A stretch of 64,000 nt of DNA, taken from the NCBI GenBank assembly GCA_910578815.1, contig CAJTSE010000011.1, positions 58,686 to 122,685 of the forward strand. The letters are read 5' to 3'. Both the position numbers and the translations under genes were made by a program. Shown in pieces: positions 27,652 to 34,083 of the stretch. Every line of letters starts with the position of its first letter. The stretch's first letter is position 1. The notes beneath the pieces are model-generated. The model did no database searches. It saw only the letters and a list, made by a program, of their open reading frames with translations, and was not told the DNA's origin. The DNA comes from an uncultured Acetatifactor sp. GTDB taxonomy: Bacteria > Bacillota > Clostridia > Lachnospirales > Lachnospiraceae.

Positions 27652-28062
27652 TTATGGCCGGTGGTCGTTTATAACATATCCGTTCATGGTGGCGTGGGCT
27701 ACATAGGTGCCCAGCTCGTCCTTTATATCCACCACATAAAGCGCAGTGGTTCGTCCGCTTCTTAAGCAGGAAGCCTCTGCCGTCAGCTGCTTTCCCTTTG
27801 CAGGGGCCAGAAAGGTGATGGAAACTTGCTGGCTGACCGTCTTTTTTTCGGAATATCCGTTGGCCGCAACGGCGCAGGCAATGTCCGCTAATGTAAAAAT
27901 GGCGCCTCCCATGGGAACATTGTTTTCATTCATATGCCGTTCCTCCAGGATTAAAGAGCAGACCGCTTTTCCGGGTTCTGCAGAATCAATTTTGATGCCA
28001 GTAGTATCCATAGCAAAATGGTCGTTTTGAAAACGACGGCGAATTTCCTCTAAACTTGGCAT
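27652..28062 (-). CDS. PaaI-type hotdog-fold acyl-CoA thioesterase
   Basis: A 136-residue single hotdog domain. The signature HMNENNVPMGGAIFTLADIACAVAAN contains the Asn and Gly-Gly pair and the Asp expected of PaaI-like thioesterases, and VSITFLAPAKGKQLTAEAS is the second conserved strand. Such enzymes release CoA from blocked or toxic aryl-CoA thioesters. It is the first gene of the minus-strand operon. The 109 bases to the next gene contain a small CTATAGC/GCTATAG hairpin (27623-27639). Confidence 0.85.
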   Translation of the reverse strand: MPSLEEIRRRFQNDHFAMDTTGIKIDSAEPGKAVCSLILEERHMNENNVPMGGAIFTLADIACAVAANGYSEKKTVSQQVSITFLAPAKGKQLTAEASCLRSGRTTALYVVDIKDELGTYVAHATMNGYVINDHRP

Positions 28063-28116
28063 AAATAGGTTCCTTTCTTAAATTATTGTTCCGTCTGTTA
28101 TTCAGTCATGTTTATC

Positions 28117-28145
28117 ACTTTATCACTTTTACTCACTAAAGTCAA
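28117..28145 (-). promoter_or_regulatory. Promoter of the thioesterase-ior-paaK operon with direct repeats
   Basis: On the minus strand TTGACT (28145-28140) and TAAAGT (28122-28117) lie 17 bases apart. The -10 region falls in a tandem AGTGATAA / AGTGATAA repeat, which could be an operator. The rest of the 360-base gene-free stretch (28063-28422) holds the promoter of the next gene and otherwise no gene that I can see. Confidence 0.65.
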
Positions 28146-28298
28146 GGAAGGCGTGAATGGAGGAATGGCGGCAGGAAACCGCTGATGCCAGAATGACTCA
28201 TAGACAGCAACCGTTCCAGTGCATATTTTTGCATTTTTATCTATATTAGTAGCAAATTAGGAAATTGGAAAAATGGAGAAACTAAAAAAATTAATAAG

Positions 28299-28394
28299 TT
28301 GACTTCGCGCTGTAGATGTGATAACTTTAAAAGGTACTATATAGAACTAATTGAACGGATAACCATAAGTACCATCGGGATCAGAATGGTGCTT
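28299..28394 (+). promoter_or_regulatory. Promoter and inverted repeat upstream of the PNPOx-family gene
   Basis: TTGACT (28299-28304), a 17-base spacer and TAACTT (28322-28327) form a promoter. Downstream, AAGTACCAT (28367-28375) and ATGGTGCTT (28386-28394) form an inverted repeat with one G-U pair, placed 28 bases before the start codon. It could be an operator or a leader hairpin. Confidence 0.5.
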
Positions 28395-28422
28395 ATACTG
28401 TGCCGAAAACGGAGGTATCTCG

Positions 28423-28851
28423 ATGAAAACCAAAGAGCAGCTTATAGAATTTATTCAAAAGCAGAAAGTGGCCTTGATCGCGTCGGTGGACGAAGAGGGT
28501 TTTCCCAACATGAAGGCCATGTTTGTGCCGCGTAAGATGGAAGGAAACAGTTTTTACTTTACAACGAACACGTCCTCTCTGCGTTCACAGCAGTATATGA
28601 AAAATCCGAAAGCAAGTATTTATTTTTATAATAAAGGGCGCTTTAAGTATGAAGCCGTCATGCTGACAGGTATCATGGAGGTGCTGCAGGACGAGGAAAT
28701 AAAGCGGGAAATATGGCGGGACGGGGACACTATGTATTATAAACAGGGTGTAAGCGACCCGGACTATTGTGTATTAAAATTTACGGCGGAAAGGGGCAGG
28801 CATTACTGTAATTTTATAAATAAGAGCTTTTGTATGGAAGAGCTGGAATAG
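28423..28851 (+). CDS. Pyridoxamine 5'-phosphate oxidase-like flavin-binding protein
   Basis: A 142-residue split-barrel protein of the PNPOx/general stress protein 26 type. It begins MKTKEQLIEFIQKQKVALIAS, with VDEEGFPNMKAMFVPR and NSFYFTTNTSSLRSQQYMKNPKASIYFY as conserved FMN-contacting strands. Members bind FMN or F420 or haem, and most have unknown reactions. A GGAGGT site lies eight bases upstream. It converges on the sirtuin gene with only nine bases between stops, beside the HxlR/MBL/macro/SirTM group, which together suggests a redox or stress setting. Confidence 0.82.
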   Translation: MKTKEQLIEFIQKQKVALIASVDEEGFPNMKAMFVPRKMEGNSFYFTTNTSSLRSQQYMKNPKASIYFYNKGRFKYEAVMLTGIMEVLQDEEIKREIWRDGDTMYYKQGVSDPDYCVLKFTAERGRHYCNFINKSFCMEELE

Positions 28852-28860
28852 GTGCTGCAA

Positions 28861-29778
28861 TCAAAGCATCGCCAAAATTTCCCCAATATCCCCGTTAATA
28901 CATATAGACTGTCCCTCAAGCTCCTTAGGGCACACGGCCTCCCCGTAATTGATACAAACATAAACTGCTTTTGGGTTTGCTGCCGTCAGCTGCCAGAACG
29001 GATATTTAATGATCCCCGGAGTGTTACCGCCCACACCCAATTCCAGATATAAAACGTTCAAACCCTGATGGCGGCGGATAAACTGCTGATACCGTCCGGC
29101 AGCTGTGCGCCAGCCGTCATCTTCCACAAAGGTATGATCTGCCCGCAGGTTCATGGACATAGGCGTGCCGCAGACGGGGCAATGAGGGACCAGCTTGGTG
29201 GGGATGAGCATATTTTCCTGCTCGGCAATCATTTTTTTCACGATGGCTTCATTATCATAGGTTTTATGATGGCAGGGCCTTGCACATTGCCATAGCCCAT
29301 AATCCCCCTGTGTGTAAAACAATCTTTGTTTATCAAAGCCTGCCTTTTGGAAGCCGTGGTCAACATTTGTGGTCAAAACAAAGTAATCCTTATCCCGCAC
29401 CAGATTGAATAAATCATGATAAACGCTTTTGGGCGCATTTTGATAACGGTTGATGAAAATGTAGCGGCTCCAGTAAGCCCAGTATTCTTCTAAGGTTTTG
29501 TAAGGGTAGAAACCAGCGGAATACATATCTTTAAAACCGTATTTTTGAATGAAGTCAGGGAAGTTCTCTTCAAAACGCTTTCCGGAATAAGTAAATCCGG
29601 CAGATGTGGAAAGTCCGGCCCCCGCGCCGATCACAACGGCGTCGGCGCGTTCAAGCGTCTGCTTGACCCTTGCGGAATGATCTGCTTCCACGGAATGCTT
29701 TGCTTCCGCGGAATGACCTGTTTCCGTTTTATCCCAGCAGCTGCCTGTAAATTTCATAGTCCTTGTCTTTGAATACAT
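28861..29778 (-). CDS. Class M sirtuin (SirTM), likely protein ADP-ribosyltransferase
   Basis: A 305-residue SIR2-fold protein. The NAD-binding motif GAGAGLSTSAGFTYSG and TTNVDHGFQKAGF are present. The usual catalytic His-Gly is replaced by Gln-Gly in YTQGDYG, a known mark of SirTM enzymes, which ADP-ribosylate proteins and do not deacylate them. Zinc-type cysteines are in WQCARPC and CPVCGTP. The N-terminus carries an added stretch (HSAEAKHSVEADHSA) encoded by three 18-bp repeats. The start has a near-perfect GGAGGTGA site and overlaps the macrodomain gene by 50 bases. SirTM enzymes usually act on lipoylated GcvH-L; neither GcvH-L nor LplA is in this window. Confidence 0.88.
   Translation of the reverse strand: MYSKTRTMKFTGSCWDKTETGHSAEAKHSVEADHSARVKQTLERADAVVIGAGAGLSTSAGFTYSGKRFEENFPDFIQKYGFKDMYSAGFYPYKTLEEYWAYWSRYIFINRYQNAPKSVYHDLFNLVRDKDYFVLTTNVDHGFQKAGFDKQRLFYTQGDYGLWQCARPCHHKTYDNEAIVKKMIAEQENMLIPTKLVPHCPVCGTPMSMNLRADHTFVEDDGWRTAAGRYQQFIRRHQGLNVLYLELGVGGNTPGIIKYPFWQLTAANPKAVYVCINYGEAVCPKELEGQSICINGDIGEILAML
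29672..29725 (-). repeat. Three tandem 18-bp repeats inside the SirTM gene
   Basis: Units at 29672-29689, 29690-29707 and 29708-29725, each of the type GCGGAATGACCTGTTTCC, with GGAA/TTCC ends that make every unit palindromic. A fourth, related unit (14 of 18 bases) is at 30093-30110 in the macrodomain gene. They keep the reading frame and code for (HSxEAxx)-type residues. Confidence 0.75.
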
Positions 29779-30538
29779 TAAAAATCACCTCCAGGCCGTT
29801 TTGATGCTTTGCTTGATAGTCCTTTACCGTCTGGACTGCGATCTCGGCAGCTTCTTTGTTGGGAAAATGAAATTCTCCCGTGGAGATACAGCAAAAAGCA
29901 AGGCTCTTTAAATGATATGCTGCCGCAAGCTCCAGACAGGAACGGTAGCAGTCCGAAAGCAGGTCACAATCCTGCTGTGTGACCCTGCCGCTGATTATCG
30001 GGCCCACGGTATGCAGAACATAGCGGCAGGGAAGATTATAGGCCTTGGTGATTTTGGCCTTGCCTGCCGGCTCCACCGCCTTTTTCCTGCCGCCGGAACG
30101 ATTTGTTTCCGTGGAGGATGCTCTTTCCATGATGCGGGCGCATTCCAGACGGAGCTGCACCCCTGCGGCGGAATGAATTGCATTGTCAATGCAGCCATGA
30201 CAGGGAACAAAGCAGCCTAACAGGGCGCTGTTGGCGGCATTTACGATGGCGTCGCACCGAAGCGTGGTTATATCTCCCTGCCAGAGATAAATTTGATTTT
30301 CCACAGGGTGAAGCCCGGTAAATTCCGTGATTCCTTTTTGTAAAGCTTCCTCCTGTAAATACGCATCCTGTATTTGCAAAAGGGCTTGTGATACAGGGCT
30401 TGGCATGCGAATATTGAACAGTGAACGGAGCAGGTTTTTCTGCTCCTGTTCACTTGCCGGAATGGCAATGTCTGCGTATTGCGGCTGCTCGCTTAAAAGA
30501 GATTTTATTAAGTAAATTCTTTTTTCTGTCTGGGTCAT
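29729..30538 (-). CDS. Zinc-containing macrodomain protein, ADP-ribosyl hydrolase type
   Basis: A 269-residue protein with a helical N-terminal region (about 1-80) and a macrodomain. The ADP-ribose site reads WQGDITTLRCDAIVNAANSALLG. The Zn-macro signature CFVPCHGCIDNAIHSAAG follows, then AKITKAYNLPCRYVLHTVGP and CCISTGEFHFPN. Zn-macro enzymes remove ADP-ribose placed by the partner SirTM, which is encoded just downstream with a 50-base overlap. About 17 residues (ASSTETNRSGGRKKAVE) between ARIMER and AGKAKIT are extra compared with the family. The gene starts 17 bases after the MBL-like gene, so all three form one operon. Confidence 0.88.
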   Translation of the reverse strand: MTQTEKRIYLIKSLLSEQPQYADIAIPASEQEQKNLLRSLFNIRMPSPVSQALLQIQDAYLQEEALQKGITEFTGLHPVENQIYLWQGDITTLRCDAIVNAANSALLGCFVPCHGCIDNAIHSAAGVQLRLECARIMERASSTETNRSGGRKKAVEPAGKAKITKAYNLPCRYVLHTVGPIISGRVTQQDCDLLSDCYRSCLELAAAYHLKSLAFCCISTGEFHFPNKEAAEIAVQTVKDYQAKHQNGLEVIFNVFKDKDYEIYRQLLG

Positions 30539-30555
30539 GTGTATCTTTCATGGAA

Positions 30556-31347
30556 TCAGGCGAAAAAGAAGCCCGCTGTCATATCCAGATAATTTTGACC
30601 GCTGTACTGCGGATATTGCCGGCTGACCTCAGCCTTGAACTCATCTGCGTTCCGAGTCTCTGCTGCAATCCTTTTGAGGTTTTCCAGATAGTCAATCTTT
30701 GTCTGGGTGTCCTTTAAATCCTCCGGGGTATAGTGGGAGGTAAGGATTAAGTCATAGCCCTTATCAATATAGCTGCGAAGTTCTGCAGTCATTGCGTCAG
30801 CATGGCCTGCGCCTGCAACGATGGAATGGCAGTCGTGCCCCAGCATGTGGGTGTAAACGGCGTTGATTTCGGGTATTTCTACATCAAAGGCGTCGGCGGT
30901 CTGTCTGATGACAAAATCAATGCCGCCAATGGTGATGCTGCCTGCCTCGATCACATTGGTAATTTCGTGAACGGAGGAATCAAAGATTTCTCCAAATGCG
31001 CCGGTAAAATTGTCAATCAAAGCCTTGCCGCCGCCGTTTTTGGAATAGAGGGCCGCATTTTGCGTGGCATATTTGGGAACATTGGGCAGGAAGGAAGCGC
31101 CGGCACCGTGGTAACTAATGAGCATCCCTGCGACTTCAATAGGTTCAAGATATTTGGAAAGCTCCTGGATGTTATCATAGAAACAGGGGGATTCGATGAC
31201 CACTGCGCGGCCTCCTTTTTCGATAATGAACACCTCGTCGTCAATTAAATCATTGGTTTTGTAAGCGTGCAGCTTTATACTGCCGAAATCGTAGACATTC
31301 ATTTCGCCTTTGGCAAGCTTTACGGTGTGAAATGCGTTCTTGTTCAT
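30556..31347 (-). CDS. Metallo-beta-lactamase-fold protein with altered metal site
   Basis: A 263-residue protein resembling MBL-fold hydrolases by its strand order (DDEVFIIEKGGRAVVIESP, then VAGMLISYHGAGASFLPN). The usual HxHxDH motif is not seen at that place; YHGAG stands there instead. HMLGHDCHSIVAG could supply other ligands. A metal-dependent hydrolase is possible but activity is uncertain. It is the first gene of the MBL-macro-SirTM operon, and it lies back to back with the HxlR gene, the usual position of an HxlR target. Function unknown. Confidence 0.65.
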   Translation of the reverse strand: MNKNAFHTVKLAKGEMNVYDFGSIKLHAYKTNDLIDDEVFIIEKGGRAVVIESPCFYDNIQELSKYLEPIEVAGMLISYHGAGASFLPNVPKYATQNAALYSKNGGGKALIDNFTGAFGEIFDSSVHEITNVIEAGSITIGGIDFVIRQTADAFDVEIPEINAVYTHMLGHDCHSIVAGAGHADAMTAELRSYIDKGYDLILTSHYTPEDLKDTQTKIDYLENLKRIAAETRNADEFKAEVSRQYPQYSGQNYLDMTAGFFFA

Positions 31348-31409
31348 AATAGAGTTCTCCTATCTGTTTTTATTTTGTTTACGGCTTGTTATTTCCCGTC
31401 TGCAAGATT

Positions 31410-31458
31410 ATAATAAGGCTGTATGGAAAAAACATAAAGTAAGCACTTCATTGTGCTA
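31410..31458. promoter_or_regulatory. Divergent control region between HxlR and the MBL-macro-SirTM operon
   Basis: AGCAC (31442-31446) and GTGCT (31453-31457) form an inverted repeat nested in AGTAA...GTTAC, the kind of dyad HxlR regulators bind. A TATAAT at 31410-31415 can be read on the plus strand, and the minus-strand complement ATTATAAT lies at the same spot. The gap between the two genes is only 153 bases. Confidence 0.5.
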
Positions 31459-31500
31459 TAGTTACCAAAAGGAAACGATTGTGAAAGGATGGGGATTTCT

Positions 31501-31821
31501 ATGGAAAAAATTTTACCTGCCTGTCCGGTAGAAACAACTTTAATGCTGATCAGTGACCGTTGGAAGGTGTTAATTATCCGCGATTTGCTGGAGGGCACAA
31601 AACGGTTTGGAGAATTAAAAAAATCGCTGGGAAATGTATCGCAAAAGGTTTTAACGGCTAATCTGCGTTCCATGGAAGACAGTGGTTTACTCACTCGCAA
31701 GGTATATCCGGAGGTGCCGCCCAAGGTGGAATATACCTTAACGGATACAGGGTACAGCTTAAAGCCTATTTTAGATGCCATGGTGGAGTGGGGGACGGAA
31801 TATAAACGGAACAACGGCTGA
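31501..31821 (+). CDS. HxlR family transcriptional regulator
   Basis: A 106-residue winged-helix protein. It has the family N-terminus LPACPVETTLMLISDRWKVLIIRDLL with the Cys that many HxlR/HypR/QorR proteins use to sense electrophiles or disulfide stress, then RFGELKKSLGNVSQKVLTANLRSMEDSGLL as recognition helix and GLLTRKVYPEVPPKVEYTLT as wing. The ATG at 31501 is taken because AAAGGATGGGG stands before it; the ATG at 31489 would lie inside that site. It is divergent from the MBL-macro-SirTM operon, so it probably controls it. Confidence 0.9.
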   Translation: MEKILPACPVETTLMLISDRWKVLIIRDLLEGTKRFGELKKSLGNVSQKVLTANLRSMEDSGLLTRKVYPEVPPKVEYTLTDTGYSLKPILDAMVEWGTEYKRNNG

Positions 31822-31906
31822 TTGGCAGCATTGTTCATGCTCTTGCATTTTATAAGGGTAAAAGCAAGGGAAACATAATCTGATGGCTATATGGAGGCTA
31901 TTTATT

Positions 31907-32386
31907 ATGGCAAAACGATTAGAAAATTACATTGAAGAAAACTTAACGGATGAAGCACAGAAAACCGCATTAGAGTTCATTAACTATTTACGGGCAAACG
32001 GATTGGAATTCGTTAAAGATAATGGTTATTGGAAAGATAAAATTTATTATTTGATAAAATATAGGAATGAGTGTATATGTTTTATTGCGATTAAAGATCC
32101 TGATGAACCGAAAAATCTTTGGACAATATGGTCTGATGACAGTATAGCATACGAGGATTCTTCTGTGGAAGAAGATATAAAGAATATTGCTTGGAAATAT
32201 GTAGACCATTGCGGTAACTGCGGTTCGTGTGGAGGCGGCAAACACAAAATAGTGTTTGGCAAGAGCTTTGAAAAAATTTGCGGATGTACTTTTCGAGTTG
32301 ATAATCCGAAGGCAAGCGATCTTCCTTTTTTGAAAAAGATGGTTGAATTGCGAAAAAACGATATTTTGAACAATGTGCGTCAATAA
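31907..32386 (+). CDS. Cysteine-rich hypothetical protein
   Basis: A 159-residue protein without a recognised family. It is charged and helical at the start (KRLENYIEENLTDEAQ), then has a strand-rich middle (WKDKIYYLIKYRNECICFIAI). A short cysteine motif follows near residue 105, HCGNCGSCGGGKHK, followed by ICGCTF. The spacing C-x2-C-x2-C and a later C-x-C could bind zinc or an iron-sulfur cluster. The end (PFLKKMVELRKNDI) is again helical. A GGAGG site stands ten bases before the start. It lies after the HxlR gene and may be a small-molecule or metal-responsive protein. Confidence 0.7.
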   Translation: MAKRLENYIEENLTDEAQKTALEFINYLRANGLEFVKDNGYWKDKIYYLIKYRNECICFIAIKDPDEPKNLWTIWSDDSIAYEDSSVEEDIKNIAWKYVDHCGNCGSCGGGKHKIVFGKSFEKICGCTFRVDNPKASDLPFLKKMVELRKNDILNNVRQ

Positions 32387-32475
32387 ATTTACACGAGTAC
32401 CAGTAGCATAATGCCTTGAAAATACAGGACTTACAGAGAGTTTAACAGGCATATTCGGATTAGAGGGGGATGGCC

Positions 32476-32667
32476 ATGGAGCGGTTGGAGGCATTTGAAG
32501 AGATGCTTTCTAAAATAATCAGGCAGGCGGAATATGAGGCAGAACAGATGAAGCGGCTGAAAGCGGCCGGCAAGGAGAAATCCGCCACGTACCGCCAGTA
32601 TTTCGGAAATCGCATGCTGTATAAGATGATGCTTGAGAAGTACAAAGAATACGGGCTGATTGAATGA
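32476..32667 (+). CDS. Small helical hypothetical protein
   Basis: A 63-residue, highly charged protein (ERLEAFEEMLSKIIRQ, then YEAEQMKRLKAAGKEK) that is probably all helix, perhaps a coiled coil. The first ATG at 32470 is directly behind AGAGGGGG with no spacing, so the ATG at 32476 is preferred. It precedes the YdeI-like gene with little space. No family is recognised, but clostridial genomes carry many similar short proteins that share the YRQYFGNRMLYKMML-type end. Confidence 0.65.
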   Translation: MERLEAFEEMLSKIIRQAEYEAEQMKRLKAAGKEKSATYRQYFGNRMLYKMMLEKYKEYGLIE

Positions 32668-32692
32668 TGGATACGGGGAAGGGAGGCGGGCT

Positions 32693-33253
32693 ATGAGCGA
32701 TATTATGGAATTTGCAGACAGAGAGGAATTTCGGGACTGGCTTTCGGAGCATTGCCAGTCAAGTGCCGGGGTTTGGCTTCTCTTTGGAAAATCCGGCGGG
32801 CCGAAGACAATAAAAGCAGGGGAAGCGCTGGAAGAAGCGCTTTGCTTTGGCTGGATCGACGGGCAGATGCAGAGCATTGATGATAAAACCTATCGGAAAT
32901 ATTTTTCGTTGCGCAGGGAGAAGAGTAAATGGTCAGAGAAAAATAAAAAGTTGGTCAGGAGTCTTGAAGAACGGGGACTTATGACTGATTTCGGCAGAAA
33001 GAAAATTGAGGAAGCCGTAAAAAACGGTCAGTGGGACGCACCAAAGCCTCAGGCGGTTACAGAGGAACAAATTGAGCAGATTTCCGCGCTGCTGGAAGGA
33101 TATGAGCCTGCTTATACTAATTTTCAGGCCATGTCAATGTCGGTAAAAAAGACTTATACAAAAGCATATTTAGATGCCAAGACAGATGCCGGCAGGGAAA
33201 AACGTATGGCCTGGATGGTGGACAGGCTGAATCGAAATCTTAAGCCTATGTAA
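32693..33253 (+). CDS. YdeI/OmpD-associated family protein
   Basis: A 186-residue member of the YdeI family. It starts MEFADREEFRDWLSEHCQSS and shows GVWLLFGKSGGPKTI, EALEEALCFGWIDGQMQSID, KYFSLRREKSKWSEKNKK and a C-terminal Arg/Lys stretch. Members are linked to bacteriocin or peptide tolerance by weak evidence and have no known reaction. A GGGAGG site lies seven bases before the start at 32693, so the earlier ATG at 32660 is not used. Confidence 0.82.
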   Translation: MSDIMEFADREEFRDWLSEHCQSSAGVWLLFGKSGGPKTIKAGEALEEALCFGWIDGQMQSIDDKTYRKYFSLRREKSKWSEKNKKLVRSLEERGLMTDFGRKKIEEAVKNGQWDAPKPQAVTEEQIEQISALLEGYEPAYTNFQAMSMSVKKTYTKAYLDAKTDAGREKRMAWMVDRLNRNLKPM

Positions 33254-33321
33254 TTGATATACATGATCAGAAGATAGGGCTGCCGGAAGGAAGGGGGCCG
33301 GAAACAACAGGAGGGCGGAGG

Positions 33322-34071
33322 ATGGACATGAATGGAAGGGATATTTCGGTAAGGAAACCGAAAATGATTCTGTTTGATTACGGTCAGACATTGATAGACG
33401 AAGAAGAATTCGGGTTTAACGGATTGAAAGGAACGGCGGCAGTTTTACAATATGCGGTCAGAAATAAATATAACAAATCCGCCGAAGAGGTTCAGGCATA
33501 CGCGGACTGCCTGAATCAGGAGCTGGGGCGGTTTGATCCCCAAAGGCGGCATCTGTTTCAGGTGGAAGTACCCAATCATATGTTTACAAAATATTTGTAT
33601 GAGTCCTTAGGGATCGAGCTGTCAATCGGCCCGGAAGAAATTGACCGGGTGTTCTGGGATCAGGCGGCTCCGGGAAGACCTACGGAAGGGATAGAAGACT
33701 TTCTGCTCTTTTTGAAGGGAAAGCATGTGCGCACCGGAGTGATCAGCAATATATCCTATTGCGGGAATGTGGTCAGCCAAAGGATTAACAGCTGTATTCC
33801 AGAAAACTCCTTTGAATTTATCATTGCCACCAGCGAATATATGTATCGTAAGCCCAACAGGCGGATTTTTGAGCTGGCGTTGGAAAAAGCAGGCCTTGCG
33901 GCAGCAGATGTGTGGTATATAGGGGACCAGTATCAATGCGATATAGTGGGGGCAGCCAACGCGGGACTGTTTCCGGTGTGGTACTTAGGTGCCACGAAAA
34001 GGCAGGAGGAGCCGGCGGAAGATGTGCTTACCGTCAGGCACTGGCGGGAGCTGCAGGAGTACTTTACATAG
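33322..34071 (+). CDS. HAD-superfamily hydrolase
   Basis: A 249-residue HAD protein with a C1-type cap. Motif I is ILFDYGQTLID, with Tyr at the second-Asp position (DxD read as DxG), motif II the Ser/Thr of GVISNIS, motif III Lys in YRKPNRRIFELAL, and motif IV GDQYQCDIVGAANAG. The missing second Asp in motif I departs from most phosphatases, so it may be a dehalogenase-like or inactive member. An AGGAGGG lies before the ATG. It ends just before the helicase gene. Confidence 0.78.
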   Translation: MDMNGRDISVRKPKMILFDYGQTLIDEEEFGFNGLKGTAAVLQYAVRNKYNKSAEEVQAYADCLNQELGRFDPQRRHLFQVEVPNHMFTKYLYESLGIELSIGPEEIDRVFWDQAAPGRPTEGIEDFLLFLKGKHVRTGVISNISYCGNVVSQRINSCIPENSFEFIIATSEYMYRKPNRRIFELALEKAGLAAADVWYIGDQYQCDIVGAANAGLFPVWYLGATKRQEEPAEDVLTVRHWRELQEYFT

Positions 34072-34083
34072 CGGGGGATGTGT

